NCBI GenBank assembly: GCA_963831645.1
Contig: CAWHQZ010000023.1
Coordinates: 372,001 to 436,000 of the forward strand
Length of the DNA stretch: 64,000 nt
Direction of reading: 5' to 3'
Source: CAWHQZ01 sp963831645
GTDB lineage: Bacteria; Pseudomonadota; Alphaproteobacteria; Rhizobiales; Aestuariivirgaceae
Numbering within the stretch: position 1 is the stretch's first letter; the number at the start of each line of letters is the position of its first letter. This document shows positions 6,619-15,347 of this stretch, in pieces. The position numbers and the translations under genes are program-made. A model generated the notes under the pieces. That model was not told the DNA's origin, did not search any database, and worked only from the letters and a program-made list of their open reading frames with translations.

Positions 6619-9462
6619 CTAAATCGGCGGCTTTGCCATAAGGGCTTCCACCGCATCCTCGGCGTCCTCGGGATCGTCGGTGAGCAACTGAGCGGACAGC
6701 GGTTGAGAGAGTTTGGAGCCATCGCGGTAGAGCGCGTTGGCCTTCAGCCCCAGTTTCCAGGAAAGCATATAGGCTGCCAGGCATTGCTCGACAGTCGCTT
6801 CGCTGGGCATGTTGATGGTTTTTGATATAGCCCCCGAAATGAACGGTTGGGCTGCCGCCATCATGCGAATGTGGCTTTCTACCGACAGGCACCGCTTGCC
6901 CAAACGACCGCAGGGGCTGGCGCAGTCGAACACCGAATAGTGCTCGGGCTTGAGATGCGGCGCTCCTTCGATGGTCATGGCGCCGCAGACGTGAATATTT
7001 GCGCGGTCTAGCTCCGCCTTGGAAAACCCCAGATGCCCGAGAAGGTCGAAAGCAAGGTCCTCTAGATCCGAATCATCGAGCTTGAGCACATTGCGGCAGA
7101 ATTCCTCTCCGATCGTGTATTTGTTGAACACGAATTTGATATCGAAGGCCGAGGCCAGACCGCTTTCGATGCGCTCGATCTGCGAGGAGCCGAACCCCTT
7201 GGCTCTGAGTTCGTCATGGCTCAGGGCGGGAGCATTTCGCAGGGTGCCGTGACCCACCGCATAGGCGATGATGTCTTCGATCTCGCCAGCCTGGTAGCCG
7301 AGCGTCCGGAGCGCTTCTGGCACCGCTTGGTTGATGATCTTGAAATATCCACCGCCGGCCAGCTTCTTGAACTTCACGAGCGCAAAGTCAGGTTCGATTC
7401 CGGTCGTATCGCAGTCCATTACCAGGCCGATCGTTCCCGTCGGCGCAATGACTGTCGCTTGGGCATTGCGGTAGCCATGCTGTTCCCCGAGGTTGACCGC
7501 TCGGTCCCACGCATGGCGCGCATGGATCACGAGTTCGGGATCAGGACAGTTGTCGTCCAGCGGCACCGGGGGTGTTGCGATCTCCTCGTAGCCGACGGCG
7601 GCGCCGTAGGCGGCCCGCCGGTGGTTACGCATGACGCGCAGCATCGGCTCGCAATTCTTGGCGAAGCCGGCGAACGGGCCGAGTTTCCGCGCCATTTCAG
7701 CCGATGTAGCGTAGGCAACTCCGGTCATGAGTGCCGCGAGTGCGCCACACATGGCTCGCGCCGGGGGCGAATCATAGGGGATTCCGGCCGTCATGAGGAG
7801 GCCGCCGACGTTTGCAAATCCAAGCCCCAGCGTACGGTAATCATGCGACAGTTTGGCGATTTCACGGGACGGGTACTGGGCCATGGTGACCGATATTTCG
7901 AGCACAATGGTCCACAGGCGCACTGCATGTTCAAAGGCCTGCACGTCGATGCGGCCGGTGCTCCTGTCGCGAAATTGCAACAGGTTGAGGGAAGCCAGAT
8001 TGCACGCTGTATCGTCAAGGAACATGTACTCCGAACACGGATTGGAGGCGCGTATCGTTCCAGAGGCCGGGCAGGTGTGCCAGTCGTTGATGGTGGAATG
8101 GAATTGAATGCCAGGATCGGCCGAAGCCCATGCGGCATATCCGATCTTGTCCCACAGGTCCCGTGCCTTGAGTGTTTTGGCAACCGTCCTTCTCAGTCGC
8201 CACGTGAGGTTCCAATCATTGTCGGACTCTACGGCTCTCAGGAACCCGTCCGTCACTCTCACTGAATTGTTGGAATTCTGTCCCGACACGGTCCGGTAGC
8301 CCTCGCCGTCCCAGTCGGTGTCGTAGGTGTCGAAATCGAGGTTGAAGTGCCCTTGCCGAGCCAGTTGGATGACGCGCTTGATTTGATTATCGGGCACATG
8401 GTTGCACCGAGCTTCCTTGACCGCGCGCTTGAGCGCCGGGTTCTTCTCGATTTCGAAGCAGTCATTACCCGGCCCCTCGCAGTTGACGCATGCCTTCATG
8501 ACTCGTTCCAAATGCTTCTTGGCGATCTTTGAGCCGGCGACCAGAGCGGCGACCTTTTGCTCCTCCTTCACTTTCCAGTCGACGTAGGCCTCGATATCGG
8601 GATGATCGACGTCGACAACCACCATCTTCGCTGCCCGTCGCGTCGTGCCGCCGGACTTTATGGCGCCCGCCGCACGATCGCCGATCTTTAGAAAGCTCAT
8701 AAGTCCCGACGACCTGCCGCCGCCCGAGAGCGGTTCGTTCTCGCCGCGCAGATGTGAGAAATTGGTGCCCGTTCCGGAGCCGTACTTGAACAGGCGCGCT
8801 TCGCGCACCCAAAGATCCATGATGCCGCCCTCGTTGACGAGATCATCCGAGATTGACTGGATGAAGCAGGCGTGCGGCTGTGGACGCTCATAAGCCGATT
8901 TCGATTTGATTGTCTTGCCGGTTTCGTGGTCGATGTGGAAATGCCCTTGCCCCGGTCCGTCGATACCGTAGGCCCAGTGCAAGCCCGTGTTGAACCACTG
9001 TGGTGAATTGGGCGCGCACATCTGCGCGGCGAGCATGTAGCAATGCTCGTCGTAGAATGCTCGCGCGTCTTGTTCGGTTTCGAAGTAGTCCGCCCGCCAC
9101 CCCCAGTAGGTCCACGTGCCGGCGAGGCGATGGATGACCTGCTTGGCGGAATTTTCTCCTCCTGTGCGGTCGCTGTCCGGCAAATCCTCGAGCGCCTTCT
9201 GGTCGCCGGTCGAGCGCCAGAGCCAAGACGGAACTCCGCTCTCTTCGATGCGCAGCAGGACTCTGGGAACCCCTGCGCGGCGCAGATATTTTTGCGCTAG
9301 GATGTCGGCAGCCACTTGGCTCCACTGGGCGGGCACCTCCACGTCGGATGCCCGGAAAACCACTGAGCCATCGGGATTCCTGATCTCGCTGGTCGTCTTC
9401 CTGAACTCGATCGCGTCGAAGGGGAGTTCTCCGGCTTTGGTGAAGCGCCGCTCGATGCGCAT
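6619..9462 (-). CDS. nrdJ: B12-dependent ribonucleotide reductase, catalytic part (NrdJa-like)
   Basis: Catalytic part (947 residues) of adenosylcobalamin-dependent class II ribonucleotide reductase, which makes deoxyribonucleotides with or without oxygen. The ATG at 9462 (MRIERRFTKAGE) is the usual family start; the frame extends upstream but without homologous-looking sequence. Visible motifs include NPCSEYMFLDDTACNLASLNL and the finger-loop/substrate region around NAQATVIAPTGTIG. The frame ends at an in-frame amber codon (6619-6621) in a linker, after EALMAKPPI, and homologous sequence resumes immediately in the same frame. The lesion removes the TSCPD tail unless the stop is read through or the tail is made separately. 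Candidate NrdR-type sites lie upstream at 9701-9746. Confidence 0.92.
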   Translation of the reverse strand: MRIERRFTKAGELPFDAIEFRKTTSEIRNPDGSVVFRASDVEVPAQWSQVAADILAQKYLRRAGVPRVLLRIEESGVPSWLWRSTGDQKALEDLPDSDRTGGENSAKQVIHRLAGTWTYWGWRADYFETEQDARAFYDEHCYMLAAQMCAPNSPQWFNTGLHWAYGIDGPGQGHFHIDHETGKTIKSKSAYERPQPHACFIQSISDDLVNEGGIMDLWVREARLFKYGSGTGTNFSHLRGENEPLSGGGRSSGLMSFLKIGDRAAGAIKSGGTTRRAAKMVVVDVDHPDIEAYVDWKVKEEQKVAALVAGSKIAKKHLERVMKACVNCEGPGNDCFEIEKNPALKRAVKEARCNHVPDNQIKRVIQLARQGHFNLDFDTYDTDWDGEGYRTVSGQNSNNSVRVTDGFLRAVESDNDWNLTWRLRRTVAKTLKARDLWDKIGYAAWASADPGIQFHSTINDWHTCPASGTIRASNPCSEYMFLDDTACNLASLNLLQFRDRSTGRIDVQAFEHAVRLWTIVLEISVTMAQYPSREIAKLSHDYRTLGLGFANVGGLLMTAGIPYDSPPARAMCGALAALMTGVAYATSAEMARKLGPFAGFAKNCEPMLRVMRNHRRAAYGAAVGYEEIATPPVPLDDNCPDPELVIHARHAWDRAVNLGEQHGYRNAQATVIAPTGTIGLVMDCDTTGIEPDFALVKFKKLAGGGYFKIINQAVPEALRTLGYQAGEIEDIIAYAVGHGTLRNAPALSHDELRAKGFGSSQIERIESGLASAFDIKFVFNKYTIGEEFCRNVLKLDDSDLEDLAFDLLGHLGFSKAELDRANIHVCGAMTIEGAPHLKPEHYSVFDCASPCGRLGKRCLSVESHIRMMAAAQPFISGAISKTINMPSEATVEQCLAAYMLSWKLGLKANALYRDGSKLSQPLSAQLLTDDPEDAEDAVEALMAKPPI

Positions 9463-10068
9463 GGGGTTCCCTCGTTTTGTTGGCCGGCGGTCCGGCGATG
9501 CCTCGCGGCACACGCCTTCGCGCGGGGGCCGCGAAACCCACGTTCGAAACGCACCTCACCCGTCCAACGGAGCCGTTAAGCGCCGTCGCTATGGCTTCTG
9601 TTGTGCTTGGATCGGCTTGTCGCCGAATTGTCAGGGGTGCTTGTGACACCCCGACGCCCCTTCAGCCCTACACGAACTGTATGCCCAAACCCGGCCTCGC
9701 GTCAACAACTAGTGTGTTAATGAACGGTTACTACAACATGTTGTAGCCGAAGCTTGACTCACCGAGTGAGGACGCCATAGTCCGCACAATTCGTGCTCAA
9801 AAGGCAAGATTTCTGCAGCATTGGCCGCAAGCAAATCGGGGGCTGGTTTGCAGGCTGCGAAGTTAACCTTGGTTAATTGGTTAATGGCCTTCTCCCGCGG
9901 TGGCGCACTTCTTTGTGTCGCCACCGGTGCAGTTTTCCATGTCGCCCGACAATCCACCCCGAAGGGAACGGCTCGGCGGGCCGTCTGGGCCGGGCAGATT
10001 GCTGGACTTGAGGGAGGCTGTCCCGCATATTCCGCGCGGCCCGCGGGCCTGAAAGAAGAGATTTCGTC
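9463..10068. other. Divergent intergenic region between nrdJ and the NDUFA12 operon, 606 bases
   Basis: No credible gene. It contains the nrdJ promoter region (9677-9746) and, at about 9862-9883, three clustered TTAA motifs spaced 6 and 4 bases apart, which do not match the 7-base CtrA spacing. The remainder is GC-rich leader sequence for both flanking genes. A rightward promoter for the respiratory operon must lie here, but I cannot place it. Confidence 0.4.
9677..9746 (-). promoter_or_regulatory. Candidate nrdJ promoter with NrdR-like palindromes
   Basis: A perfect 16-base palindrome, CTACAACATGTTGTAG (9731-9746), and a weaker similar element, ACAACTAGTGTGT (9705-9717), are 28 bases apart centre to centre, as in tandem NrdR boxes. 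On the minus strand TTGACG (9705-9700) and ATACAG (9682-9677) with a 17-base spacer give a possible promoter, with one box on its -35. TTAA-N7-TTAC (9717-9731), one mismatch from a CtrA box, lies between them. No cobalamin-riboswitch B12 box was recognised. Confidence 0.4.
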
Positions 10069-10530
10069 ATGGGGTTTTGGCGGCAGGTTTTCACCTGGTG
10101 GAACGGCCAGACGCTCGGCACACGCTTTTTCACCTGGCGCAAGGGCGCTTTTGTGGGAGCCGATGAATTGGGCAACAAATACTATCGGGCGCGCTCCGCG
10201 ATACCGGCATCGATCCCTGAACGACGCTGGGTGATCTACAAGAATTATGCGGAGGCTTCCGCCATTCCGCCGGGCTGGCACGCGTGGATGCACCATCGAG
10301 CCGAGGAGCCCCCGGCCAGCAATTATGCCCCACGGAAATGGGAGAAGCCGCATCAGGAGAACTTGACCGGCACAGCAAGGGCGTACCGGCCGCCGGGAAG
10401 CATACTACAGACCGCCCCCCAGCCCGTTGCTTCTGGATATGAAGCCTGGAAACCTGAGGAAGAGCCGCGTTCGTCACGACGCCAGCGCAGTGTGGTCGAC
10501 AGAACAACCGGCAAGGGGAGGGAGCGATGA
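10069..10530 (+). CDS. NDUFA12 / B17.2-type accessory subunit of respiratory complex I
   Basis: A 153-residue homologue of the mitochondrial NDUFA12 (17.2 kDa) supernumerary subunit, which alphaproteobacteria share with mitochondria and which binds peripherally to NADH:ubiquinone oxidoreductase. The diagnostic block is G-T-x-x-F-T-W-R-K-G-A-F-V-G-x-D-E-x-G-N-x-Y-Y followed by RRWVIYKNYAEASAIPPGWHAWMHH. The C-terminal third is basic, proline-rich and probably disordered. It starts an operon: its stop overlaps the mlaD start by four bases (ATGA), implying translational coupling. Confidence 0.93.
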   Translation: MGFWRQVFTWWNGQTLGTRFFTWRKGAFVGADELGNKYYRARSAIPASIPERRWVIYKNYAEASAIPPGWHAWMHHRAEEPPASNYAPRKWEKPHQENLTGTARAYRPPGSILQTAPQPVASGYEAWKPEEEPRSSRRQRSVVDRTTGKGRER

Positions 10531-10994
10531 AGGACAGCCTCGTAGAAACCGCGGTCGGCGCCGTGGTGATCGCCATTGCGATGGCCTTCCTCTTCTACAT
10601 CTACCGGACCTCCGGTGATGCCGGCGCATCGGCGGGCTACCGTCTTTTTGCCGAGTTCGACAATGTCGGCGCCATTGACATAGGCACGGATGTGCGCCTG
10701 GCGGGAATCAAAGTGGGCAGCGTCGAGGCTCAGGAACTGAATCCGGCAAATTACCAAGCGCGGGTGACGATGGCGATCAATCCGGGCGTCCGACTATCTG
10801 ATGACACTTCCGCGAAAGTTAGCAGCGAGGGCCTGTTGGGCGATGCGTTCATCGCCCTGGAGCCCGGGGGCGGGGAAACGAAGCTCGAGGATGGCGGAGA
10901 AATCGCCAACACCCAGGGTGCCATCGATATTTGGAAACTTGTGAGCGAATCCATGTTCAACAAACCTCCGACCGCCACCGATGGTCAGCAATGA
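10527..10994 (+). CDS. mlaD: MlaD, periplasmic MCE-domain lipid-transport protein
   Basis: A 155-residue protein with one N-terminal membrane anchor (ETAVGAVVIAIAMAFLFYIY) and one MCE domain (about 38-120: FDNVGAIDIGTDVRLAGIKVGSV). MlaD hexamers bound to the MlaFEB ABC transporter move phospholipids between inner and outer membrane to keep outer-membrane asymmetry. The ribosome site AGGGAG lies inside the preceding gene. mlaE and mlaF are not in the window. The gene overlaps both neighbours, which is the usual Rhizobiales arrangement. Confidence 0.93.
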   Translation: MKDSLVETAVGAVVIAIAMAFLFYIYRTSGDAGASAGYRLFAEFDNVGAIDIGTDVRLAGIKVGSVEAQELNPANYQARVTMAINPGVRLSDDTSAKVSSEGLLGDAFIALEPGGGETKLEDGGEIANTQGAIDIWKLVSESMFNKPPTATDGQQ

Positions 10995-11745
10995 GTGGAC
11001 GCGTTCGCAGAGATGGTCGGCCGCAGCCTATGATCGGCATGCGCAATTCGTTAGTGATCTTGCCGACGAAATCCTGAGCTGGCTTGCGCCCAGGAGTGGC
11101 GAGCGCATCCTCGATCTTGGCTGCGGCGACGGGGTATTGTCCGCCAAGCTGCGGGACGCAGGGGTTGCGGTCGTGGGTGTCGACTTGGACCGGGACATGG
11201 TCCGGGCTGCCCGAAAACGCGGCGTCGACGCCAGAATCATGGATGGTCAACACCTCACGTTCGAGGCCGAGTTCGACGCGGTGTTTTCCAATGCAGCTCT
11301 GCACTGGATGACGAATGGCGAACAGGTGCTGGTGGGGGTTCGCCGGGCCCTGCGTCCGGCTGGCCGTTTTGTCGCCGAATTTGGCGGCCATGGCAATGTG
11401 GCGGCGATTGTCACCGCAATGCGGGCCGTCGCGAAGCGGCGTCACGGCACTGCAGACCTTGCCGGCCTATGGTTCTTCCCGAGTTGCGCAGTTTATGAAG
11501 AGATGCTCGAAAGCCTCGGATTCAAGATCAAGCGGATCGGACTCTATCCCCGACCGACACCACTTGCGACCGGCATGAAGGCATGGCTCGGGGTGTTTCG
11601 CGGGGCATTCTTTGAGCAGTTTGGGGCGGCTGCAGACGAGGTGCTGGATGAAGTCGAAGACCTGTTGCGGCCGTCCTTGCGTGACGCCCGTGGCAATTGG
11701 ACGGCGGACTATGTACGGCTCAGGGTTGAAGCGGTGAAAGAATGA
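10981..11745 (+). CDS. SAM-dependent class I methyltransferase
   Basis: A 254-residue methyltransferase with motif I ILDLGCGDG (about 42-50), an acidic end of strand 2 (VVGVDLDRDM) and the motif IV region FDAVFSNAALHWM. The layout resembles trans-aconitate or malonyl-ACP (BioC-like) methyltransferases, but the substrate cannot be read from the sequence and there are no biotin genes nearby. It overlaps the end of mlaD by 14 bases and the following DUF2155 gene by four, so it belongs to the same transcript. Confidence 0.88.
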   Translation: MVSNEWTRSQRWSAAAYDRHAQFVSDLADEILSWLAPRSGERILDLGCGDGVLSAKLRDAGVAVVGVDLDRDMVRAARKRGVDARIMDGQHLTFEAEFDAVFSNAALHWMTNGEQVLVGVRRALRPAGRFVAEFGGHGNVAAIVTAMRAVAKRRHGTADLAGLWFFPSCAVYEEMLESLGFKIKRIGLYPRPTPLATGMKAWLGVFRGAFFEQFGAAADEVLDEVEDLLRPSLRDARGNWTADYVRLRVEAVKE

Positions 11746-12194
11746 GAACAGTCGCTATTCTGGCTCACGGTGCATTGGTGGTTGGTTGTTGTTCCACGGC
11801 TCTGGCCGACCGCATCAGCAACCCAGTGGCCCTGTTTGCCGGACTCGACAAGATTACCGGGGACATCACGGCCTTCGAGGTCAAGATCGACGATACGAAA
11901 CAATTCGGCGCTCTCATCGTACGCCCGCGTGTCTGTTATTCGCGCCCACCCGAGGAAGAACCCAAGACCACTTCATTCGTCGAAGTCGACGAAGTGCAGC
12001 TCGATACGACCTCGAAACGAATCTTCACCGGCTGGATGTTGGCTGAAAGCCCTGGGCTGAACGCCGTCGAGAACCCCGTCTATGATGTTTGGCTGACCGC
12101 TTGCCTCGATCCGAGCGCTCCAAAACCGCAGGTAAACGAGCAGTTTGATCCGGTCGCCATCGATCCCGAGAGCGAGCCGAAGGACAATGAGTAG
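11742..12194 (+). CDS. DUF2155 periplasmic protein
   Basis: A 150-residue secreted protein with a signal peptide ending near ALAD-R (about 23). The mature sequence contains the DUF2155 core: NPVALFAGLDKITGDITAFEV, a cysteine in VRPRVCYSRPP, and IFTGWMLAESPGLNAVENPVYDVWLTAC. The two conserved cysteines probably form a disulfide. The acidic tail (DPESEPKDNE) is poorly structured. It is the last gene of the NDUFA12-mlaD operon, coupled by an ATGA overlap, and converges with aat. Molecular function is unknown for the family. Confidence 0.9.
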   Translation: MRTVAILAHGALVVGCCSTALADRISNPVALFAGLDKITGDITAFEVKIDDTKQFGALIVRPRVCYSRPPEEEPKTTSFVEVDEVQLDTTSKRIFTGWMLAESPGLNAVENPVYDVWLTACLDPSAPKPQVNEQFDPVAIDPESEPKDNE

Positions 12195-12240
12195 GCTTGC
12201 CGGCGAAAGCCTGCCATCGGGCAAAGACGGTGGGCAGGAA

Positions 12241-12912
12241 TCACTTCGTCCGTGGCGATTGGCAGGCTGCTTCGAGCACCTCCGCCGCAGCCGGATTTTC
12301 TCCCAGCCGCAAAAAATCGGCGCGGCCGGACAGGGCAGCTTCGAGCAGCGGCTGATAGTCGTTGCGCGGAATGGCGAGGGCTCCGAACTGCCGGAGGTGC
12401 TCGGTTACGAACTGCGCGTCGAGCAGGGAGAAGCCGCCGACGTTGAGGCGGGCCACCAGGTGCACCAAGGCAACTTTGCTCGCATCGCGGATCTTCGAGA
12501 ACATGCTCTCGCCAAAGAACGCTGCGCCGATCTTCACGCCGTAGAGACCGCCCACCAACCTGCCGTCTTGCCAGGCTTCAACGGAATGGCACGCCCCAAT
12601 TCGATGAAGTTGCGTGTACAATCTGCGGATCGGGACATTGATCCAGGTGGAGGAACGCGCCGGCGTCTTCGCCGCGCAGGCCTCGATCACGTCGGCAAAC
12701 GCGGTATCGATCCGTACATCGAATCTTCGCTGCCGCACCGCTTTTCTCAGGCTTCGGGAAACGTGGAAGTTGTCGAGCGGGAGGATGCCGCGAAACTCTG
12801 GCTCAACCCAGAACAGATTGGAGTCTTCGGCGCTTTCCGCCATCGGAAAGATTCCCGCCGCGTATGCTTGCAGGATGACTTGCGGCGTGATCGTGCCCAC
12901 CGACCACCTCAA
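12241..12912 (-). CDS. aat: Leucyl/phenylalanyl-tRNA--protein transferase
   Basis: A 223-residue N-end-rule enzyme that transfers Leu or Phe from tRNA to proteins with N-terminal Arg or Lys, marking them for ClpS/ClpAP. The family signature YAAGIFPMAESAED begins at about residue 17, followed by WINVPIRRLYTQLHRIGACHSVE and GLYGVKIGAAFFGESMFS. The frame begins with TTG at 12912, overlapping the accC stop by four bases; a GTG at 12900 is an alternative. Last gene of the aroQ-accB-accC-aat group. Confidence 0.95.
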   Translation of the reverse strand: MRWSVGTITPQVILQAYAAGIFPMAESAEDSNLFWVEPEFRGILPLDNFHVSRSLRKAVRQRRFDVRIDTAFADVIEACAAKTPARSSTWINVPIRRLYTQLHRIGACHSVEAWQDGRLVGGLYGVKIGAAFFGESMFSKIRDASKVALVHLVARLNVGGFSLLDAQFVTEHLRQFGALAIPRNDYQPLLEAALSGRADFLRLGENPAAAEVLEAACQSPRTK

Positions 12913-14249
12913 CTCCGGGCGAGAAACTGCTCCAGCCAGTGGACATCGTACTGACCGTTGGTGATGTCAGGCTCACGCAGCAGGCGCTGGAACAATGGAA
13001 TAGTGGTTTCTACGCCCTCGATGACATACTCGCCGAGTGCTCGCTTAAGTCGCATCAGGCACTCGTTGCGGGTCTTGCCGAAAACGATGAGCTTGCCGAT
13101 GAGACTGTCGTAATAGGGCGGAATCCTGTACCCGGCATAGAGGGCCGAGTCGACGCGGACACCGAGTCCTCCCGGAGCGTGCACGGCCTCGACGCGCCCC
13201 GGTGAGGGGGTGAAGGAACGGGGATTCTCAGCGTTGATGCGGCATTCGATTGCATGGCCGGAGAAGGTTATGTCCTGCTGACGATAGCGGACACCGGAAC
13301 CGGATGCGATCTGAATTTGCTCCTGAACGAGGTCGAGACCGGTAAGCATCTCGGTCACCGGATGTTCGACTTGCAGACGCGTGTTCATCTCGATGAAGTA
13401 GAATTTTCCGTTTTCAAACAGAAACTCCACAGTTCCGACGCCCGAATAGCCTAGTTTGGCCATGGCTTGGGCTACGTTTCCGCCGATCTCAGCTCGCAGG
13501 GCGTTGTTCAGGGCGGGGGAGGGGGCCTCTTCCCATACTTTCTGGTGCCGACGCTGGAGGGAGCAGTCGCGTTCACCCAGGTGAACCGCCTCGCCACGGC
13601 CGTCTCCAAGTATTTGGATCTCGATGTGGCGCGGTCTCTCGAGATACTTTTCCAGGTAGACGCCGCCATTGCCGAACGCCGCCTCGGCTTCTGCCCGGGC
13701 GGTCGCCAAACCGCTGGCAAGCTCCGTTTCACTTCTGATCACCTTCATACCACGGCCGCCGCCTCCGGCTGTCGCCTTGATGATGACCGGGTACCCGATG
13801 TCAGCTGCTATGGTGCGCGCCGCACCGACATCCGAGATCGCCCCTTCCGAGCCCGGAACGACCGGGATTCCCAGGGTCTCGGCACTACGCTTGGCCTCGA
13901 TCTTGTCGCCCATCATTCGAATGTGCTCAGCCGAGGGGCCGATGAAGGTGATGCCATGCTCGCCCAGGATCTCGGCGAACTTGGCATTTTCAGAAAGAAA
14001 GCCGTACCCGGGATGAACTGCTTCGGCCCCCGTTATTTCACAAGCCGAGACAATGGCGGGAATCGACAGGTAGCTGTCGCGAACAGGTGGCGGGCCGATG
14101 CAGACGCTTTCGTCCGCGAGGCGGACATGCATGGCGTTTTCGTCAGCGGTAGAGTGTACCGCCACCGTCGCGATGCCGAGTTCACGGCAAGCCCGCATCA
14201 CCCGCAGAGCGATTTCGCCCCGGTTGGCAATCAGGATCTTGTCGAACAT
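12909..14249 (-). CDS. accC: Biotin carboxylase subunit of acetyl-CoA carboxylase
   Basis: A 446-residue ATP-grasp enzyme that carboxylates the biotin on AccB, the first step of fatty-acid synthesis. Visible features: N-terminal KILIANRGEIALRV, the glycine-rich ATP lid ATAGGGGRGMK, the catalytic block EMNTRLQVEHPVTE and C-terminal YDSLIGKLIV. Length is normal. It starts three bases after accB stops and overlaps aat, so the three are co-translated. Confidence 0.97.
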   Translation of the reverse strand: MFDKILIANRGEIALRVMRACRELGIATVAVHSTADENAMHVRLADESVCIGPPPVRDSYLSIPAIVSACEITGAEAVHPGYGFLSENAKFAEILGEHGITFIGPSAEHIRMMGDKIEAKRSAETLGIPVVPGSEGAISDVGAARTIAADIGYPVIIKATAGGGGRGMKVIRSETELASGLATARAEAEAAFGNGGVYLEKYLERPRHIEIQILGDGRGEAVHLGERDCSLQRRHQKVWEEAPSPALNNALRAEIGGNVAQAMAKLGYSGVGTVEFLFENGKFYFIEMNTRLQVEHPVTEMLTGLDLVQEQIQIASGSGVRYRQQDITFSGHAIECRINAENPRSFTPSPGRVEAVHAPGGLGVRVDSALYAGYRIPPYYDSLIGKLIVFGKTRNECLMRLKRALGEYVIEGVETTIPLFQRLLREPDITNGQYDVHWLEQFLARS

Positions 14250-14252
14250 CGG

Positions 14253-14759
14253 CTACTCGATCACTACCAGCGGCTCGCCATACTCCACCGGCTGGGCGTT
14301 CTGCACGAAAATATGCACCACCCTGCCCGATCTAGGGGCGTGAATCTGATTCATCGTTTTCATGGCTTCGATGATCAGGATCGTCTGGCCCTCTTTGACC
14401 GGGGAGCCGACTTCGATGAAGTTCGCCGCTCCTGGGGCCGGGGCAAGATAGGCGGTGCCGACCATCGGCGATGTGACGGTTCCGGGTTGCGCGGCGAGAT
14501 CGACGGCCTCCGAATCCGCTGCCGGAGTCGCTTTCGTTTCGGCCTCGGTCTGGCTCGCCACGAGAATGTGCTGTGTCGCACGATCGCCGCCCGATGCTTG
14601 TCCGGACCGCTGCAACCGCAGACGCAAGCCGGCTCGTTCGAACTCGATTTCAGTGAGGCCGGTTTCGATGAGGACTGATGCCAGCTCGCGCACCATGGAA
14701 GGATTGACGAACGGAGATTCATGGGAGGGCGCTTTTGCGGGCTTCTTCGGCTTTGCCAT
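14253..14759 (-). CDS. accB: Biotin carboxyl carrier protein of acetyl-CoA carboxylase
   Basis: A 168-residue carrier. A basic, variable N-terminus and a proline/alanine linker (about 60-90) lead to the biotinyl domain, where lysine in IEAMKTMN is biotinylated; EAMKT instead of EAMKM is common in alphaproteobacteria. The swinging arm moves between AccC (next gene) and the AccAD carboxyltransferase, which is encoded elsewhere. Six bases separate it from aroQ. Confidence 0.96.
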   Translation of the reverse strand: MAKPKKPAKAPSHESPFVNPSMVRELASVLIETGLTEIEFERAGLRLRLQRSGQASGGDRATQHILVASQTEAETKATPAADSEAVDLAAQPGTVTSPMVGTAYLAPAPGAANFIEVGSPVKEGQTILIIEAMKTMNQIHAPRSGRVVHIFVQNAQPVEYGEPLVVIE

Positions 14760-14765
14760 GGATCG

Positions 14766-15215
14766 CTACTTCCCGCCGTTCTTGAACCGGGCTGCGAGAG
14801 CCTCCAACGCAAATTCGTACCCCAGGCCGCCGAAGCCGCAGATCACGCCTACAGCCGCGGGCGAAACATAGCTGTTGTGACGAAACGGCTCACGCCGGTA
14901 GACGTTGGACAGATGAACCTCGACGATGGGAACGTCTGCCGATTTGAGGGCGTCGTGCAGTGCGATGGACGTGTGGGTGTAGGCCGCCGCGTTGATGATA
15001 ATCCCTGAGGCGCGCTCCCGGGCTTCCTGCACCCAGCCTATGAGTTCGCCCTCAACATTGGTCTGGCGTACCGTCACCTCGACGCCTAATGCTCTTGCCT
15101 TGTCTTCGCAGCGTCGGGCGATGTCGGTCAGACTCTCGTGCCCGTATATTTCGGGTTCCCGCGCTCCCAGGAGATTGAGATTGGGTCCGTTCAGTATGTA
15201 GACCGGTTTTACCAT
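14766..15215 (-). CDS. aroQ: Type II 3-dehydroquinate dehydratase
   Basis: A 149-residue dodecameric enzyme of the shikimate pathway that converts 3-dehydroquinate to 3-dehydroshikimate. The active-site lid tyrosine is in NLNLLGAREPEIYG (about Tyr24), and the conserved tail VHLSNVYRREPFRHNSY carries the catalytic histidine and arginines. First gene of the aroQ-accB-accC-aat group, 132 bases after the DsbA-like gene. Confidence 0.96.
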   Translation of the reverse strand: MVKPVYILNGPNLNLLGAREPEIYGHESLTDIARRCEDKARALGVEVTVRQTNVEGELIGWVQEARERASGIIINAAAYTHTSIALHDALKSADVPIVEVHLSNVYRREPFRHNSYVSPAAVGVICGFGGLGYEFALEALAARFKNGGK

Positions 15216-15347
15216 CGCCGTTGCCGCTGCAACACCGCTCGCGCCGCCGGATCAGATACGCTCGGAGACAAGATGCTCTTGGTGGCCGTGTGCCGTTTTG
15301 CCCGCCTCACGCTTATAGGAGGTATGCGGCGGCCATGGAAGATCGTT

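Noticed and set aside
7216..8265. 349-codon frame antisense to nrdJ
   Set aside because: Typical mirror frame of a GC-rich gene; the translation has no family features.
9463..9740. Cobalamin riboswitch before nrdJ
   Set aside because: I looked for a B12-box-like sequence and the surrounding helices and saw none; a covariance-model search would be decisive.
9862..9883. Cluster of TTAA motifs as a CtrA site
   Set aside because: Spacings are 6 and 4 bases, not the required 7.
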